DNA of 64,000 nucleotides from Riemerella anatipestifer (GCF_009670965.2 NZ_CP073239.1:1240001-1304000), one strand, 5' to 3'; positions 1-8,530 are shown, numbered from the stretch's first letter. Notes: generated from the letters alone by a model not told the origin. Program-made: numbers and translations.

Positions 1-582
1 ATTCTTTCCGATGTATATTTTTCCTTTTTGGCAGTTGATGGTTGCGTATTCTATACTAGCACCTTCTTCTATAAAGAGGTTCTCGGGGTTACCTAAAAAG
101 CCGTTGGTTTCAGAAAGAGGTTGAGAGGTTCTTTCTTTGGTGATGAGTTCAAAATCAAAATCTATCGCTTTATCGTTGAATGCGAACAAATCAGACGGTC
201 TTTTAAAAAAGGTAAGAGGTTCTGTAATATCCGTCATTTTCTCTATTTGTTGTAGAGAAAAATCTTTCATATTTACTCTTGCTGCTATTAGTTCATCTTC
301 GTAAACGAGAGCCTCACCAAGTTTAAGGTCTTTAATTTGGTTCAGTACATTTTCTGTAGGAATAAAGTTAGGAACTAAAAAAAGACTCTCTTCAGCCTGT
401 GGCTTTGGGAATTTATTTTGTAAATAGTCTTCTGTAATATAAGCGGTGTGCTGAATGTCAAGTAGCTTTTGCCATCTTTCAGAAAAAGTAAGTATGCCGC
501 ATCTCATTTCAGCGATGGGTCTAGTAAAAGTAAGTGGGAGGAAATTTCCCCAATATTGAGCGTCAGAAAATACAATTTGCAT
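1..582 (-). CDS. GlmU-like sugar nucleotidyltransferase, partial (C-terminal part beyond window edge)
   Basis: The reading frame opens with ATG at 582 and runs off the left edge, giving 194 residues. It begins MQIVFSDAQYWGNFLPLTFT, followed by TRPIAEMRCGILTFSERW. This matches the N-terminal part of the Bacteroidota GlmU-like family (TIGR03991 type), predicted to act in UDP-GlcNAc synthesis as uridylyltransferase plus left-handed beta-helix acetyltransferase. The segment NPENLFIEEGASIEYA near the edge looks like the start of the hexapeptide-repeat half. The match is by recall of the family. Substrate specificity is inferred and the acetyltransferase half is not visible. Confidence 0.75.
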   Translation of the reverse strand, partial: MQIVFSDAQYWGNFLPLTFTRPIAEMRCGILTFSERWQKLLDIQHTAYITEDYLQNKFPKPQAEESLFLVPNFIPTENVLNQIKDLKLGEALVYEDELIAARVNMKDFSLQQIEKMTDITEPLTFFKRPSDLFAFNDKAIDFDFELITKERTSQPLSETNGFLGNPENLFIEEGASIEYATINCQKGKIYIGKN

Positions 583-618
583 AGGATTAAAATTTTAATG
601 ATGGGCTAATTTAACTAA

Positions 619-651
619 AAAACCTTCCTAAATCAAATCTAGGAAGGTTTT
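619..651 (-). terminator. Rho-independent terminator of rpmE2
   Basis: A perfect 12-bp stem (619-630 with 640-651) encloses a 9-nt loop. On the minus strand it is followed by a short U tract. It lies 22 nt after the rpmE2 stop and before the GlmU-like gene. Confidence 0.85.
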
Positions 652-672
652 AAAATATGTTTTGACAAAAAA

Positions 673-927
673 TTAGTTTTTAGCGAATTTTTTGTATTTG
701 TTCATAAACTTATCTACTCTACCAGCAGTATCTACTAATTTTACTTTACCAGTGTAGAACGGGTGAGAAGTAGAAGAAATTTCCATTTTGATTAGTGGAT
801 ATTCTTGACCTTCGTACTCGATAGTGTCTTTAGTTTCTGCAGTAGATTTGCAAAGAAACATTTCATCGTTACTCATATCTTTGAAAACAACTAATCTATA
901 GTTTTCAGGGTGGATTCCTTTTTTCAT
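673..927 (-). CDS. rpmE2: 50S ribosomal protein L31 type B
   Basis: An 84-residue protein starting [17 protein letters not shown], with the conserved [11 protein letters not shown] segment. It is a large-subunit ribosomal protein. It lacks the CxxC zinc-binding cysteines of the type A (RpmE) form; the single Cys is in FLCKS. This marks it as the zinc-independent type B paralogue. Length is normal for the family. The gene is monocistronic: its own promoter is at 1013-1020 and a strong hairpin lies immediately downstream. In many bacteria type B L31 is induced by zinc starvation through Zur, but no Zur box was recognised here. Confidence 0.97.
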   Translation of the reverse strand: MKKGIHPENYRLVVFKDMSNDEMFLCKSTAETKDTIEYEGQEYPLIKMEISSTSHPFYTGKVKLVDTAGRVDKFMNKYKKFAKN

Positions 928-1012
928 TGTGATGATTTTTTAACTTTTTTAATTTAATTTTAATAACTAAGCGGTGTAATGGCGTCGCTTTTTTACTATA
1001 AATTTTAGACTG

Positions 1013-1042
1013 CAAAAATAGAGTTTTTTTTTAATTCTGCAA
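1013..1042 (-). promoter_or_regulatory. Promoter of rpmE2
   Basis: On the minus strand TATTTTTG (1013-1020) fits the Bacteroidota -7 consensus TAnnTTTG. A TTG (1040-1042 in complement) sits 19 nt upstream, inside the usual 17-23 nt spacing. The start would lie roughly 80 nt before the ATG, an unusually long leader for this window. Confidence 0.7.
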
Positions 1043-1066
1043 AAACTTTTTTAGAATAAAAATTTC

Positions 1067-1074
1067 TATCTTTG
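1067..1074 (+). promoter_or_regulatory. -7 box of the 1097 lipoprotein gene
   Basis: TATCTTTG matches the -7 consensus and lies 22 nt before the ATG at 1097. No clear TTG at -33 was found. It is divergent from the rpmE2 promoter. Confidence 0.6.
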
Positions 1075-1096
1075 AAAGGTTTAAATATAAAACGAA

Positions 1097-2488
1097 ATGA
1101 AATCAATCCTAGGAGGTATTGTTCTGTTAATGAGTTTGTTTTTAGTTTCTTGTAGGCAAGATATTGCTTTTGAAGAACCTTCTTTACCGTTGAGATTTTC
1201 TAAAGACACTTTGGTTTTAGATACCGTTTACCATAACACTCGTTCAGAAACCTATGCTATAAAGGTCTATAACGATGAGGATAAAGACATTAAAATACCT
1301 AGAATCCATTTAGAGAAGGGCAGTGCTTCTCCATATCGTATCAATGTAGATGGCAAGGCAGGGACTGATTTTACAGATGTGGTGCTTCGTAGAAAAGACA
1401 GCCTTTATATCTTCGTAGAAATAGCCCCAGTGGCAACTACCACGGAAATGGTGGTAGAAGACCAAATTTTGTTTGGTAAGAATGATAATCAAAAGGTAAC
1501 ACTACTTTCCGTAGTGCAAGATGCAGAGTTTTTTGTTTCAACTAAAGATAATCCTAAAATAATTACAGAAAACACAACTTGGAACTCTACTAAGGCTAAA
1601 ATTATTTACGGAACTTTACAACTTGCAGAAGGCAAAACGCTCACGATAGAAGAAGGGACTAAAGTCTATTTTTATAAAAACTCGGGATTAAAGATTGCTA
1701 AAAATTCCGAGCTGAACATCAATGGTGCTTTCCAAAAGGAAGTTATTATGAGAGGGCATAGGAACGAGGCGAGATACGATACCATTCCTGCAAATTGGGA
1801 CGGTATAGTACTAGAGCAAGGAGCAAGAGCTAATGTGAACTATGCTAAAATATTCGGTGGAAATACAGGAATTGAAGCCAATCATGCCGAAATGAATTTA
1901 AAAAATACCATTATCCATACTTTCCAAGATTATGGGATTAAAGGGATTAACGCTACGGTAAATGCAGAAAACTTAGTGATTAACAACTGCGGCTCGGCTA
2001 ATATAGGTATCTTTAAAGGCGGAACTTACGATTTGCTACACGCAACATTGGCTAATTATTTCTCATTAAAATCCGTTTATACACCTTTGGGCATAGAGGC
2101 TTACAACGAATGGACGGACGCAAATGGTCAAAAAGTATATGCACCACTAAATCTTCAACTCAAAAATACTATTGTTTACGGAAAGTCAAATAATGCCATC
2201 GTTTTAAAGCCTAGTATAGGGCAAGTTTTTGATTATTCTTTCCAGAATTCATTGGTTAAATATGGCTCGGATTCTGGTTATACTTGGGACGGTAATGCAT
2301 CGGTGGTTAATTCTATTAAAAACGAAGACCCTCTTTTCGTGAGTTATTTTACCTCAAAAATGAATTTAAGACTGCAAGATAAATCACCTGCAAAAGGCAG
2401 TGCCAATCTCACTTCGGCTCAGAAAGCACCAAAAGATATTACACAAGTGTCAAGAACCAACAACCCAAGTATAGGGGCATATCAATAA
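1097..2488 (+). CDS. Lipoprotein with right-handed beta-helix-like repeats, unknown function
   Basis: 463 residues. The N-terminus is a lipoprotein signal peptide: Lys3, a hydrophobic stretch, then the lipobox LVSC with Cys19. A domain of about 130 residues follows (LPLRFSKDTLVLDTVYHNT), then parallel beta-helix-like repeats rich in N/G turns (GLKIAKNSELNINGAF, AEMNLKNTIIHTF, NTIVYGKSNNAIVL). It ends SIGAYQ, as in many Bacteroidota beta-helix lipoproteins. It is probably anchored in the outer membrane. No catalytic residues are evident. It may be co-transcribed with the MazG-like gene 12 nt downstream. Function is unknown. Confidence 0.85.
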   Translation: MKSILGGIVLLMSLFLVSCRQDIAFEEPSLPLRFSKDTLVLDTVYHNTRSETYAIKVYNDEDKDIKIPRIHLEKGSASPYRINVDGKAGTDFTDVVLRRKDSLYIFVEIAPVATTTEMVVEDQILFGKNDNQKVTLLSVVQDAEFFVSTKDNPKIITENTTWNSTKAKIIYGTLQLAEGKTLTIEEGTKVYFYKNSGLKIAKNSELNINGAFQKEVIMRGHRNEARYDTIPANWDGIVLEQGARANVNYAKIFGGNTGIEANHAEMNLKNTIIHTFQDYGIKGINATVNAENLVINNCGSANIGIFKGGTYDLLHATLANYFSLKSVYTPLGIEAYNEWTDANGQKVYAPLNLQLKNTIVYGKSNNAIVLKPSIGQVFDYSFQNSLVKYGSDSGYTWDGNASVVNSIKNEDPLFVSYFTSKMNLRLQDKSPAKGSANLTSAQKAPKDITQVSRTNNPSIGAYQ

Positions 2489-2500
2489 TTAATTTTCAAA

Positions 2501-2833
2501 ATGGCTGAAATTAAACAATTACAAAATCAAGTAGATGAATGGATAAAGACAGTGGGCGTTCGTTATTTTAATGAATTAACGAATATGGCTATCTTATCCG
2601 AAGAGGTGGGCGAAGTGGCGAGGATTATCGCAAGACGATACGGAGAACAAAGCGAAAAAGAAACAGATAAAACTAAAGATTTGGGCGAAGAGTTGGCAGA
2701 TGTACTTTTTGTAACGCTTTGTTTGGCTAACCAGACAGGAGTAGATTTACAGTCGGCATTTGACAAAAAGATGAAACTAAAAACCGAACGAGATGCCGAA
2801 AGACACGCCAATAATGAAAAGCTGAAAAAATAG
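2501..2833 (+). CDS. MazG-like nucleotide pyrophosphohydrolase
   Basis: 110 residues, a single all-alpha NTP-PPase domain. The metal-binding motifs are visible: LSEEVGEVAR (ExxE) and DLGEELADVLF (ExxD). This is the short, single-domain form, not the two-domain E. coli MazG. It probably hydrolyses non-canonical or damaged NTPs to NMP and pyrophosphate. The substrate is not predictable from sequence. It lies 12 nt after the lipoprotein gene and 1 nt before aroA, so it is likely in the same operon. Confidence 0.9.
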   Translation: MAEIKQLQNQVDEWIKTVGVRYFNELTNMAILSEEVGEVARIIARRYGEQSEKETDKTKDLGEELADVLFVTLCLANQTGVDLQSAFDKKMKLKTERDAERHANNEKLKK

Positions 2834-2834
2834 C

Positions 2835-4067
2835 ATGGAGCACCTTTATTTAAAACAATCGGAGCTTTTGGGCAACCAAACCATTAGTATATCAGGTTCT
2901 AAAAGCGAATCTAACCGACTTTTGATATTACAAAGATTATTAGGAGATTTACAGATTAACAACCTTTCTAATGCCCAAGATACACAACTTTTACAAAAGG
3001 CTTTATATTCTAATGATGAGGTGATAGACATTCATCACGCGGGAACGGCAATGCGTTTTTTAACCTCTTACTTTGCTATTCAAGAAGGGAGAACTACGAT
3101 ACTGACGGGTTCGGACAGGATGAAACAACGCCCTATTGCTCCACTTGTGGAGGCTTTAAAGAGTTTGGGGGCAGAAATCACTTATCTTGAACAGGAAGGC
3201 TGTCCGCCATTAAAGATTGTAGGGAAGAAACTATATAAGAATGAAGTTTCTATTTCGGCAGAGGTTTCGTCTCAGTTTATCAGTTCGTTGTTATTGGTAG
3301 CTGGTTTTCTAGAAAAAGGATTGAAAATAGCTTTAGTTGGGCACATCACTTCTCGTCCTTATTTAGAAATGACTTTAAAAATGCTTTCCGATTTAGGCAT
3401 TGAAACTGAATTTAAAGGTCAAACTATTGAGGTTAAACCATTAAAAAAAGAACTTGCAATAGACAACAAAGAATATACAGTAGAAAGCGACTGGAGTTCG
3501 GCGTCTTATTTTTATTCACTGGTGGCTATTGGGAAGAAGCAGGTGGCTTTAGAAAGTTTTAAGGAAGCCTCTATGCAGGGCGATAAGGCTTTAGTAGATA
3601 TTTATAGGGACTTTTTTGGAGTAGAAACACAGTTTCAAAATGGAGGGCGTTTAGTTTTAACACCTATAAAAGATTTTAAACAACCCGAAAAAATCAATTT
3701 GAATATGAATGATTGCCCTGATATTGCTCAAACCGTTTGTGTAACTGCGGTGGCATTGGGGACTCCTTTTGAAATTAAAGGTTTAGCCACGCTTAAAGTG
3801 AAGGAAACGGATAGGCTGGTCGCTCTCAAAAACGAACTGTTAAAGATAGGCTTAGAAACGGAAATTACTGAAGACTCCATCAAAAGTGTGAGGTTTTTCC
3901 AAGTGGAAGAAATACCTTGTATTAAAACCTATCACGACCACCGTATGGCGATGAGTTTTGCACCGTATACTTTGGTAGGAGATATAAAGATAGAAGACCC
4001 AAGTGTGGTAGAAAAATCGTATCCTTATTTTTGGGAAGATTTTAAAATATTATCAAGAGAAAAGTAA
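2835..4067 (+). CDS. aroA: 3-phosphoshikimate 1-carboxyvinyltransferase (EPSP synthase)
   Basis: 410 residues, slightly shorter than the roughly 427 of E. coli AroA. It catalyses the sixth shikimate-pathway step, shikimate-3-phosphate plus PEP to EPSP. Conserved elements appear in order: SGSKSESNR with Lys23 and Ser24, HAGTAMRFLT, DRMKQRPI, the SSQFISSLLL segment, NDCPDIAQT, LKVKETDR and YHDHRMAMS. All expected substrate-binding motifs are present. The HAGTAMR form replaces the commoner NAGTAMR. The start is 1 nt after the MazG-like stop, indicating translational coupling. Confidence 0.97.
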   Translation: MEHLYLKQSELLGNQTISISGSKSESNRLLILQRLLGDLQINNLSNAQDTQLLQKALYSNDEVIDIHHAGTAMRFLTSYFAIQEGRTTILTGSDRMKQRPIAPLVEALKSLGAEITYLEQEGCPPLKIVGKKLYKNEVSISAEVSSQFISSLLLVAGFLEKGLKIALVGHITSRPYLEMTLKMLSDLGIETEFKGQTIEVKPLKKELAIDNKEYTVESDWSSASYFYSLVAIGKKQVALESFKEASMQGDKALVDIYRDFFGVETQFQNGGRLVLTPIKDFKQPEKINLNMNDCPDIAQTVCVTAVALGTPFEIKGLATLKVKETDRLVALKNELLKIGLETEITEDSIKSVRFFQVEEIPCIKTYHDHRMAMSFAPYTLVGDIKIEDPSVVEKSYPYFWEDFKILSREK

Positions 4068-4071
4068 AAAT

Positions 4072-4872
4072 ATGGCGAAGCATAAAGTTATGGTAATTAC
4101 AGGGACTTCTACTGGGATAGGGTTCTGTTTGGCAGAATATTTTGGCAAGAAAGGCTATGCCGTTTATGGGTTGAGTAGAAAAACAGTGGAGAGCTCTTAT
4201 TTTACTTCCATCGCAACAGATATTACCGAAAATGAACAAGTTAAATCAGCTATAAATCACATCTTATCAAAAGAAAAAGCGATAGATATTCTCATCAACA
4301 ATGCGGGTATGGGTATGGTAGGAGCGGTAGAAGATGCGTCCAAAGAAGATATACATAAACTCTTTAATCTTAATTTGGTGGGGGCGGTTCAGATGATGAC
4401 TGCAGTAATGCCAAGTATGAGGGAGCAAAAGGGAGGGGCTATCATCAATATTTCTAGTATAGGGAGCGAGATGGGGTTGCCTTTTAGAGGATTTTATTCT
4501 GCCTCAAAATCTGCCTTGGATAAAGTAACGGAAGCGATGAGATACGAAGTTTCCGAATGGAGTGTCAAAGTGTGTTCTTTGCATTTAGGCGACATCAAGA
4601 CTAATATTGCTAATCACAGAGTACAATCTCAAGTATCAGAGCCATATAAAAATAGTTTTAATAAAGTTTATCAAGTAATGAACGCCCATGTGGACGACGG
4701 TACAGAGCCTATAAAGGTAGCTGAATATATAGAACTTCTTTTAACTAAAAAACAATGGAAAGCCCACTATTATTTTGGTAAGTTAGGGCAGAAGATAGGC
4801 GTACCTCTAAAATGGCTATTGCCACAAAACTTCTACGAAAAACTGATGAGAAAGTATAATCAAATGGATTAA
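4072..4872 (+). CDS. Short-chain dehydrogenase/reductase (classical SDR)
   Basis: 266 residues with a Rossmann fold. TGTSTGIG at residues 9-16 is the TGxxxGxG cofactor motif. NNAGMG follows, then the catalytic Ser in NISSIGS and the YSASK active-site motif (YxxxK). The substrate cannot be told from sequence. The gene starts 4 nt after aroA, so it is the last gene of the lipoprotein-mazG-aroA run. A strong terminator follows. A role linked to aroA is not implied by the family. Confidence 0.93.
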   Translation: MAKHKVMVITGTSTGIGFCLAEYFGKKGYAVYGLSRKTVESSYFTSIATDITENEQVKSAINHILSKEKAIDILINNAGMGMVGAVEDASKEDIHKLFNLNLVGAVQMMTAVMPSMREQKGGAIINISSIGSEMGLPFRGFYSASKSALDKVTEAMRYEVSEWSVKVCSLHLGDIKTNIANHRVQSQVSEPYKNSFNKVYQVMNAHVDDGTEPIKVAEYIELLLTKKQWKAHYYFGKLGQKIGVPLKWLLPQNFYEKLMRKYNQMD

Positions 4873-4875
4873 ATA

Positions 4876-4907
4876 AAAAAAGAGGCAATTTATGATGCCT
4901 CTTTTTT
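4876..4907. terminator. Bidirectional terminator between the SDR and ferredoxin genes
   Basis: A perfect 12-bp stem (4876-4887 with 4896-4907, core AGAGGCA/TGCCTCT) has an 8-nt loop and A and T tracts on both sides. It can therefore serve the convergent genes on both strands. Confidence 0.9.
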
Positions 4908-4913
4908 ATTTTT

Positions 4914-5243
4914 CTAAGAATAAGGTGCTATTTCCACCTCTAAGCCATCTATCTCTTCCGTTATATGGATTTGGCAGCCTAGACGCGAGTTTTCCTTAAC
5001 ATCAAAAGCTTCTGAAAGCATTGCTTCTTCCTCATCGCCTTTTTCAGGTAGAGGCACATCATTAAGAACATAAACTTGACAAGACGCACACATTGCCATT
5101 CCGCCACACACGCCTACAGTACCTTCCTCTGCCAATTCGTAAGCTCTTATTACTTCCATAAGGTTCATAGACATGTCCGTGGGAGCTACTATGTCGTGCT
5201 GTACGCCCTCTCTATCAGTAATTTTTAGTTGAATATCAGCCAT
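4914..5243 (-). CDS. 2Fe-2S ferredoxin (adrenodoxin-like)
   Basis: 109 residues. The cluster ligands follow the C-x5-C-x2-C pattern (CGGMAMCASC), with a fourth Cys in RLGCQIH, as in adrenodoxin/Isc-type ferredoxins. It is an acidic soluble electron carrier. Its neighbour 5 nt upstream on the same strand is a ferredoxin reductase, so the pair probably forms an NADPH-to-ferredoxin electron chain. It is the last gene of this two-gene unit and shares the terminator at 4876-4907. Confidence 0.93.
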   Translation of the reverse strand: MADIQLKITDREGVQHDIVAPTDMSMNLMEVIRAYELAEEGTVGVCGGMAMCASCQVYVLNDVPLPEKGDEEEAMLSEAFDVKENSRLGCQIHITEEIDGLEVEIAPYS

Positions 5244-5248
5244 AATTT

Positions 5249-6301
5249 TTAGTCTATTTTTTTAACAACGGCTTTCTCTGCCTCTTTTCTACTGCCATCA
5301 AATCCATCAACACCGCTCACAGTAGTGTATTTTAGTACATATTTCTTACCAGGATTAAGCCTGTTGTAAACGCTTTGGCACATTAAAGTTGCCTCATGGA
5401 AGCCACATAAAATCAGTTTCAGTTTACCAGGATAAGTATTGATGTCTCCAATAGCATAAATCCCCTCTCTATTGGTTTGATAATCCAAAGCATTGTTTAC
5501 TTTTATAGAGTTTTTCTCTATTTCTAGTCCCCAATCAGCAATAGGACCAAGCTTTGGTGTAAGTCCAAAAAGAGGGATAAAATAATCGGTTTCTATTTCT
5601 GTTTTCTCGCCTTCTCGTTCTATTACAATACTTTCTAAAGTGTTAGCACCTTTAAGTTCTACCACTTCCGCAGGTGTAACAAGGTTAATCTTACCTTTGT
5701 TTTTTAGCTCTTGTACTTTTTCTACAGAATCTAAGGCTCCTCTAAATTCATTTCGTCTGTGTACCAAAGTAACCTCTTTAGCTACATTAGACAAAAAGAT
5801 ACTCCAATCCAAAGCAGAATCTCCGCCCCCTGCAATTACAATTTTTTTATCTCTAAAAACTTCTGGATCTTTTACAAAATACTCCACACCATTTTCCTCA
5901 TATTTCTCTAAGTTTTCTAGAAGAGGTTTTCTCGGTTCAAAAGTCCCTAGTCCTCCTGCTATTGCTACTGCTTTAGCACGGTGTACGGTTCCTTTATTGG
6001 TAATTACTTCAAACCATTCATCATCTATCTTTTCTAGACTTACGGCGGTTTCTGCTAGAGTAAACCCTGGTTGAAATTGTTTAATTTGTTCCATTAAGTT
6101 ATCTACTAACTCTCCTGCATTTACAGATGGATAACCTGGAATATCAAAAATAGGCTTCTTAGGATAAAGTTCGGCTAATTGTCCACCAGGTTGTGGCAGA
6201 GCATCTATGATGTGGCATTTAAGTTTTAACAATCCTGCTTCAAAAACGGCAAAAAGCCCTGTAGGTCCTGCTCCTATAATGAGTAAATCTGTAGTAATCA
6301 T
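5249..6301 (-). CDS. Ferredoxin--NADP+ reductase, thioredoxin-reductase-like type
   Basis: 350 residues, normal for the TrxR-like FNR family (YumC type, EC 1.18.1.2). The N-terminal FAD motif is GAGPTGLF at about residues 11-18. The NADPH motif IAGGGDSALDW lies near the middle. The C-terminal FAD segment is GIYAIGDINT. The CxxC redox pair of true thioredoxin reductases is absent, which separates it from TrxB. It is predicted to reduce the ferredoxin encoded just downstream. The promoter is at 6341-6348. Confidence 0.92.
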   Translation of the reverse strand: MITTDLLIIGAGPTGLFAVFEAGLLKLKCHIIDALPQPGGQLAELYPKKPIFDIPGYPSVNAGELVDNLMEQIKQFQPGFTLAETAVSLEKIDDEWFEVITNKGTVHRAKAVAIAGGLGTFEPRKPLLENLEKYEENGVEYFVKDPEVFRDKKIVIAGGGDSALDWSIFLSNVAKEVTLVHRRNEFRGALDSVEKVQELKNKGKINLVTPAEVVELKGANTLESIVIEREGEKTEIETDYFIPLFGLTPKLGPIADWGLEIEKNSIKVNNALDYQTNREGIYAIGDINTYPGKLKLILCGFHEATLMCQSVYNRLNPGKKYVLKYTTVSGVDGFDGSRKEAEKAVVKKID

Positions 6302-6332
6302 AATATGTAAAAAACTTTGGAATTAAATTATA

Positions 6333-6348
6333 TATCTTTGCAAAAGTA
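6333..6348. promoter_or_regulatory. Back-to-back divergent -7 boxes
   Basis: TATCTTTG (6333-6340, + strand) directly abuts CAAAAGTA (6341-6348), which is TACTTTTG on the minus strand. Both match TAnnTTTG. The minus box lies 40 nt from the reductase ATG and the plus box 98 nt from the DUF3108 ATG. The two polymerases could not bind at once. Confidence 0.6.
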
Positions 6349-6438
6349 CTAATTTTGTTGAAACTACATCGTAACTTTAGTTACATAAACCATAATGTTA
6401 TGGGGTGAGTTGGCAAAGTATTTGTAAATTTTAAAAGT

Positions 6439-7206
6439 ATGAAAAAGATATTATATTTAATGACTCTTGTAATTTCGGCAAGTTTGTGGTCGCAAATTAC
6501 TAATATTAAGTCTGGAGAAACTTTGACTTATAGAATTCATTATGGAATATTAAACGCAGGCTATGCTACACTTAATATTAAGGAGACGACCTATAAAGGT
6601 GAACCTCATTATTATGTAAAAGGAACAGGTAAAACCACGGGAGCTGTAAGGGCTTTTTTCAAGGTAGAAGACCTTTATGAAAGTTATATCAATATTAGCA
6701 CAGCATTACCCAGTTTCTATGTGCGAAATGTACAAGAAGGCAGTTACAGACAGCATTTAGAAACGGTTTTCAACCATTCCAACCAAACCCTTATTTTAAC
6801 CGATAAGAAAACCCCATCTAATGGTTCTAAAACTCTAAAATCTGTTAAGGGTATACAAGATATGCTTTCTGCTTTCTACTATTTAAGGAGTAGAGATAAT
6901 TCTGCATTAAAAGTAGGAACAAGCATAAAAATGAATGTATGGATTGATGATGAGATGTTCCCTTTCCAGTTGAGAATTGTGGGTGTAGAAACCAAAAGAA
7001 CCAAATTTGGCAAGGTAGAATGTCTTAAAATTATCCCTTCAGTAATGAGTGGAAGGGTATTTAAAGACCAAGAAGGAGTAACAATGTGGGTAACAAACGA
7101 TGCTAATCATATCCCCGTGGAACTAAAAGCGGAGCTTGCGGTAGGTTCTTTAAAAGCAAGTCTAGACGACTACAAAAACGTAAAGTATAATATCAATTTT
7201 AAATAA
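6439..7206 (+). CDS. DUF3108 domain protein, secreted
   Basis: 255 residues. A Sec signal peptide (MKKILYLMTLVISASLWSQ) precedes the mature protein, which starts near residue 19-20. The DUF3108 signature GETLTYRIHYGILNAGYA follows at once. The rest is beta-rich, with the family-typical MWVTNDANHIPVELKAEL near the end. It is predicted to be periplasmic or at the outer membrane; the family has no assigned biochemical role. The gene has a roughly 100-nt leader carrying two short palindromes. The DUF2480 gene follows after 29 nt. Confidence 0.88.
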   Translation: MKKILYLMTLVISASLWSQITNIKSGETLTYRIHYGILNAGYATLNIKETTYKGEPHYYVKGTGKTTGAVRAFFKVEDLYESYINISTALPSFYVRNVQEGSYRQHLETVFNHSNQTLILTDKKTPSNGSKTLKSVKGIQDMLSAFYYLRSRDNSALKVGTSIKMNVWIDDEMFPFQLRIVGVETKRTKFGKVECLKIIPSVMSGRVFKDQEGVTMWVTNDANHIPVELKAELAVGSLKASLDDYKNVKYNINFK

Positions 7207-7235
7207 TTGATAGGCTAAATTCATTTATAAAAGCA

Positions 7236-7736
7236 ATGTCAGAGATTAAAAATAAAGTCGCAGAAAGCGGATTAGTTAATTTTGATTTATCTTCTTTAGT
7301 ACCTAAAGGGAAAAGGTTAGGGATAGATTTGAAGCCATTTTTATTCCAAGAGTTGGTTCTCAAAGAAAAAGATTTCAGAGAAAAAGTGAAGGGGCTAGAG
7401 TTAGATTCATATAAAGATGCTTATGTTTACATCTATAACTCTGCGGAAGCCATTGTCCCTTTGTGGGCTTATTTTTTAATTGCATCTCAATTATCTGGAA
7501 TTGCTAAGAAAGTAATTTATGGTGATAAAGATGAGTTAGAGCTACTCATTATGCATCAAGCTCTAAATGATTATGATTTTTCTAATCTAAAAGATAAAAG
7601 AGTTTTAGTAAAAGGTTGTACAGACGAAAACATTCCAGAAAACGCTTATATTGAGTTAGTTGAAAAATTAAAGCCAATTGTTAAATCTCTGATGTTCGGG
7701 GAAGCTTGCAGTAATGTACCTATATTTAAAAATTAG
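7236..7736 (+). CDS. DUF2480 family protein
   Basis: 166 residues, cytosolic (no signal peptide or membrane segment). It matches my recall of the Bacteroidota-specific DUF2480 family: NFDLSSLVPKGKRLGIDLKP near the start, AYVYIYNSAEAIVPLWAYF in the middle, and a conserved GEACSNVPIFK end with one Cys. No function is known. It may be co-transcribed with the DUF3108 gene 29 nt upstream. Confidence 0.85.
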   Translation: MSEIKNKVAESGLVNFDLSSLVPKGKRLGIDLKPFLFQELVLKEKDFREKVKGLELDSYKDAYVYIYNSAEAIVPLWAYFLIASQLSGIAKKVIYGDKDELELLIMHQALNDYDFSNLKDKRVLVKGCTDENIPENAYIELVEKLKPIVKSLMFGEACSNVPIFKN

Positions 7737-7783
7737 GAATGGTTTTTGATAGGTTACAAAACAACATAAAAATTTAAATTAAA

Positions 7784-8449
7784 ATGAGTTTATTAGACCT
7801 TATCACAGGAAACCCAGGAACACAAGTAGCAGAAAAAGCAGAATCAAAGTTTGGAATTAGCAAAAGTCAAATTATGGCTTTATTGGTGGTAGCAACGCCA
7901 CTAGTAATTTCTTACCTTAGAAATAAATCTAAAGATGAAAAAGAGGCAGAAGCACTCAATAATGCTTTAGAAAAAGACCATGATGGTAGTATATTAGATG
8001 ATGTAAGTCAGGTAGAAAATAGACAAGAGGAAGGTAATAGCATTCTAAGTCACATTTTTGGAGATAAAAAATCAACTGTAGAGAATCAGCTTTCTCAAAA
8101 CACAGGGATTTCTATGGATAAAATAGGACCTTTGATGGCGATGTTAGCTCCTGTTATTATGGGATATATAGGAAAACAAAAGAGAGAAAATAATGTAACT
8201 TCAGGAGGAGGACTTTCGGATTTGCTAGGAGGTATTTTAGGACAAGGTTCTCAGGAAGCACAACAAGGTGGTGGAGGTAATCCTCTTACAGATTTACTCG
8301 GAAGTGTTCTAGGTGGTGGACAATCACAACAGGGAGGCGGTAATCCGCTTAACGATATTTTAGGAAGTGTCTTAGGTGGAGGAGACAACAAACAACAAAG
8401 TGGAGGACTAGGTGGTCTATTAGGTGGATTGTTTGGTGGTAGCAAGTAA
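7784..8449 (+). CDS. DUF937 domain protein with Gly-rich C-terminal repeats
   Basis: 221 residues. The N-terminal half resembles DUF937: alternating helices, with ISKSQIMALLVVATPLVISY and GISMDKIGPLMAMLAPVIMG as two related segments. From about residue 145 it becomes Gly/Gln-rich with near-repeats of about 21 residues (GGGNPLTDLLGSVLGGG, GGGNPLNDILGSVLGGG, and a looser GGGLSDLLGGILGQG before them). It ends GGLLGGLFGGSK. There is no signal peptide. The function of DUF937 proteins is unsettled. A strong terminator follows, closing the DUF3108-DUF2480-DUF937 run. Confidence 0.88.
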   Translation: MSLLDLITGNPGTQVAEKAESKFGISKSQIMALLVVATPLVISYLRNKSKDEKEAEALNNALEKDHDGSILDDVSQVENRQEEGNSILSHIFGDKKSTVENQLSQNTGISMDKIGPLMAMLAPVIMGYIGKQKRENNVTSGGGLSDLLGGILGQGSQEAQQGGGGNPLTDLLGSVLGGGQSQQGGGNPLNDILGSVLGGGDNKQQSGGLGGLLGGLFGGSK

Positions 8450-8500
8450 CAAATACTAATAATTTGATTTTTACCAATCAATAATTGTGGTAATAAGATA

Positions 8501-8530
8501 AAAAAGTCGAAGTTTATACTTCGGCTTTTT
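8501..8530 (+). terminator. Terminator after the DUF937 gene
   Basis: A 13-bp stem with one G-U pair (8501-8513 with 8518-8530) and a TTAT loop ends in five Ts. It lies 51 nt after the stop codon. Confidence 0.88.

Noticed and set aside
5640..6074. 144-residue plus-strand frame opposite the ferredoxin reductase gene
   Set aside because: It is the antisense shadow of a clear reductase gene, has Ser/Leu-rich low complexity and no family resemblance.
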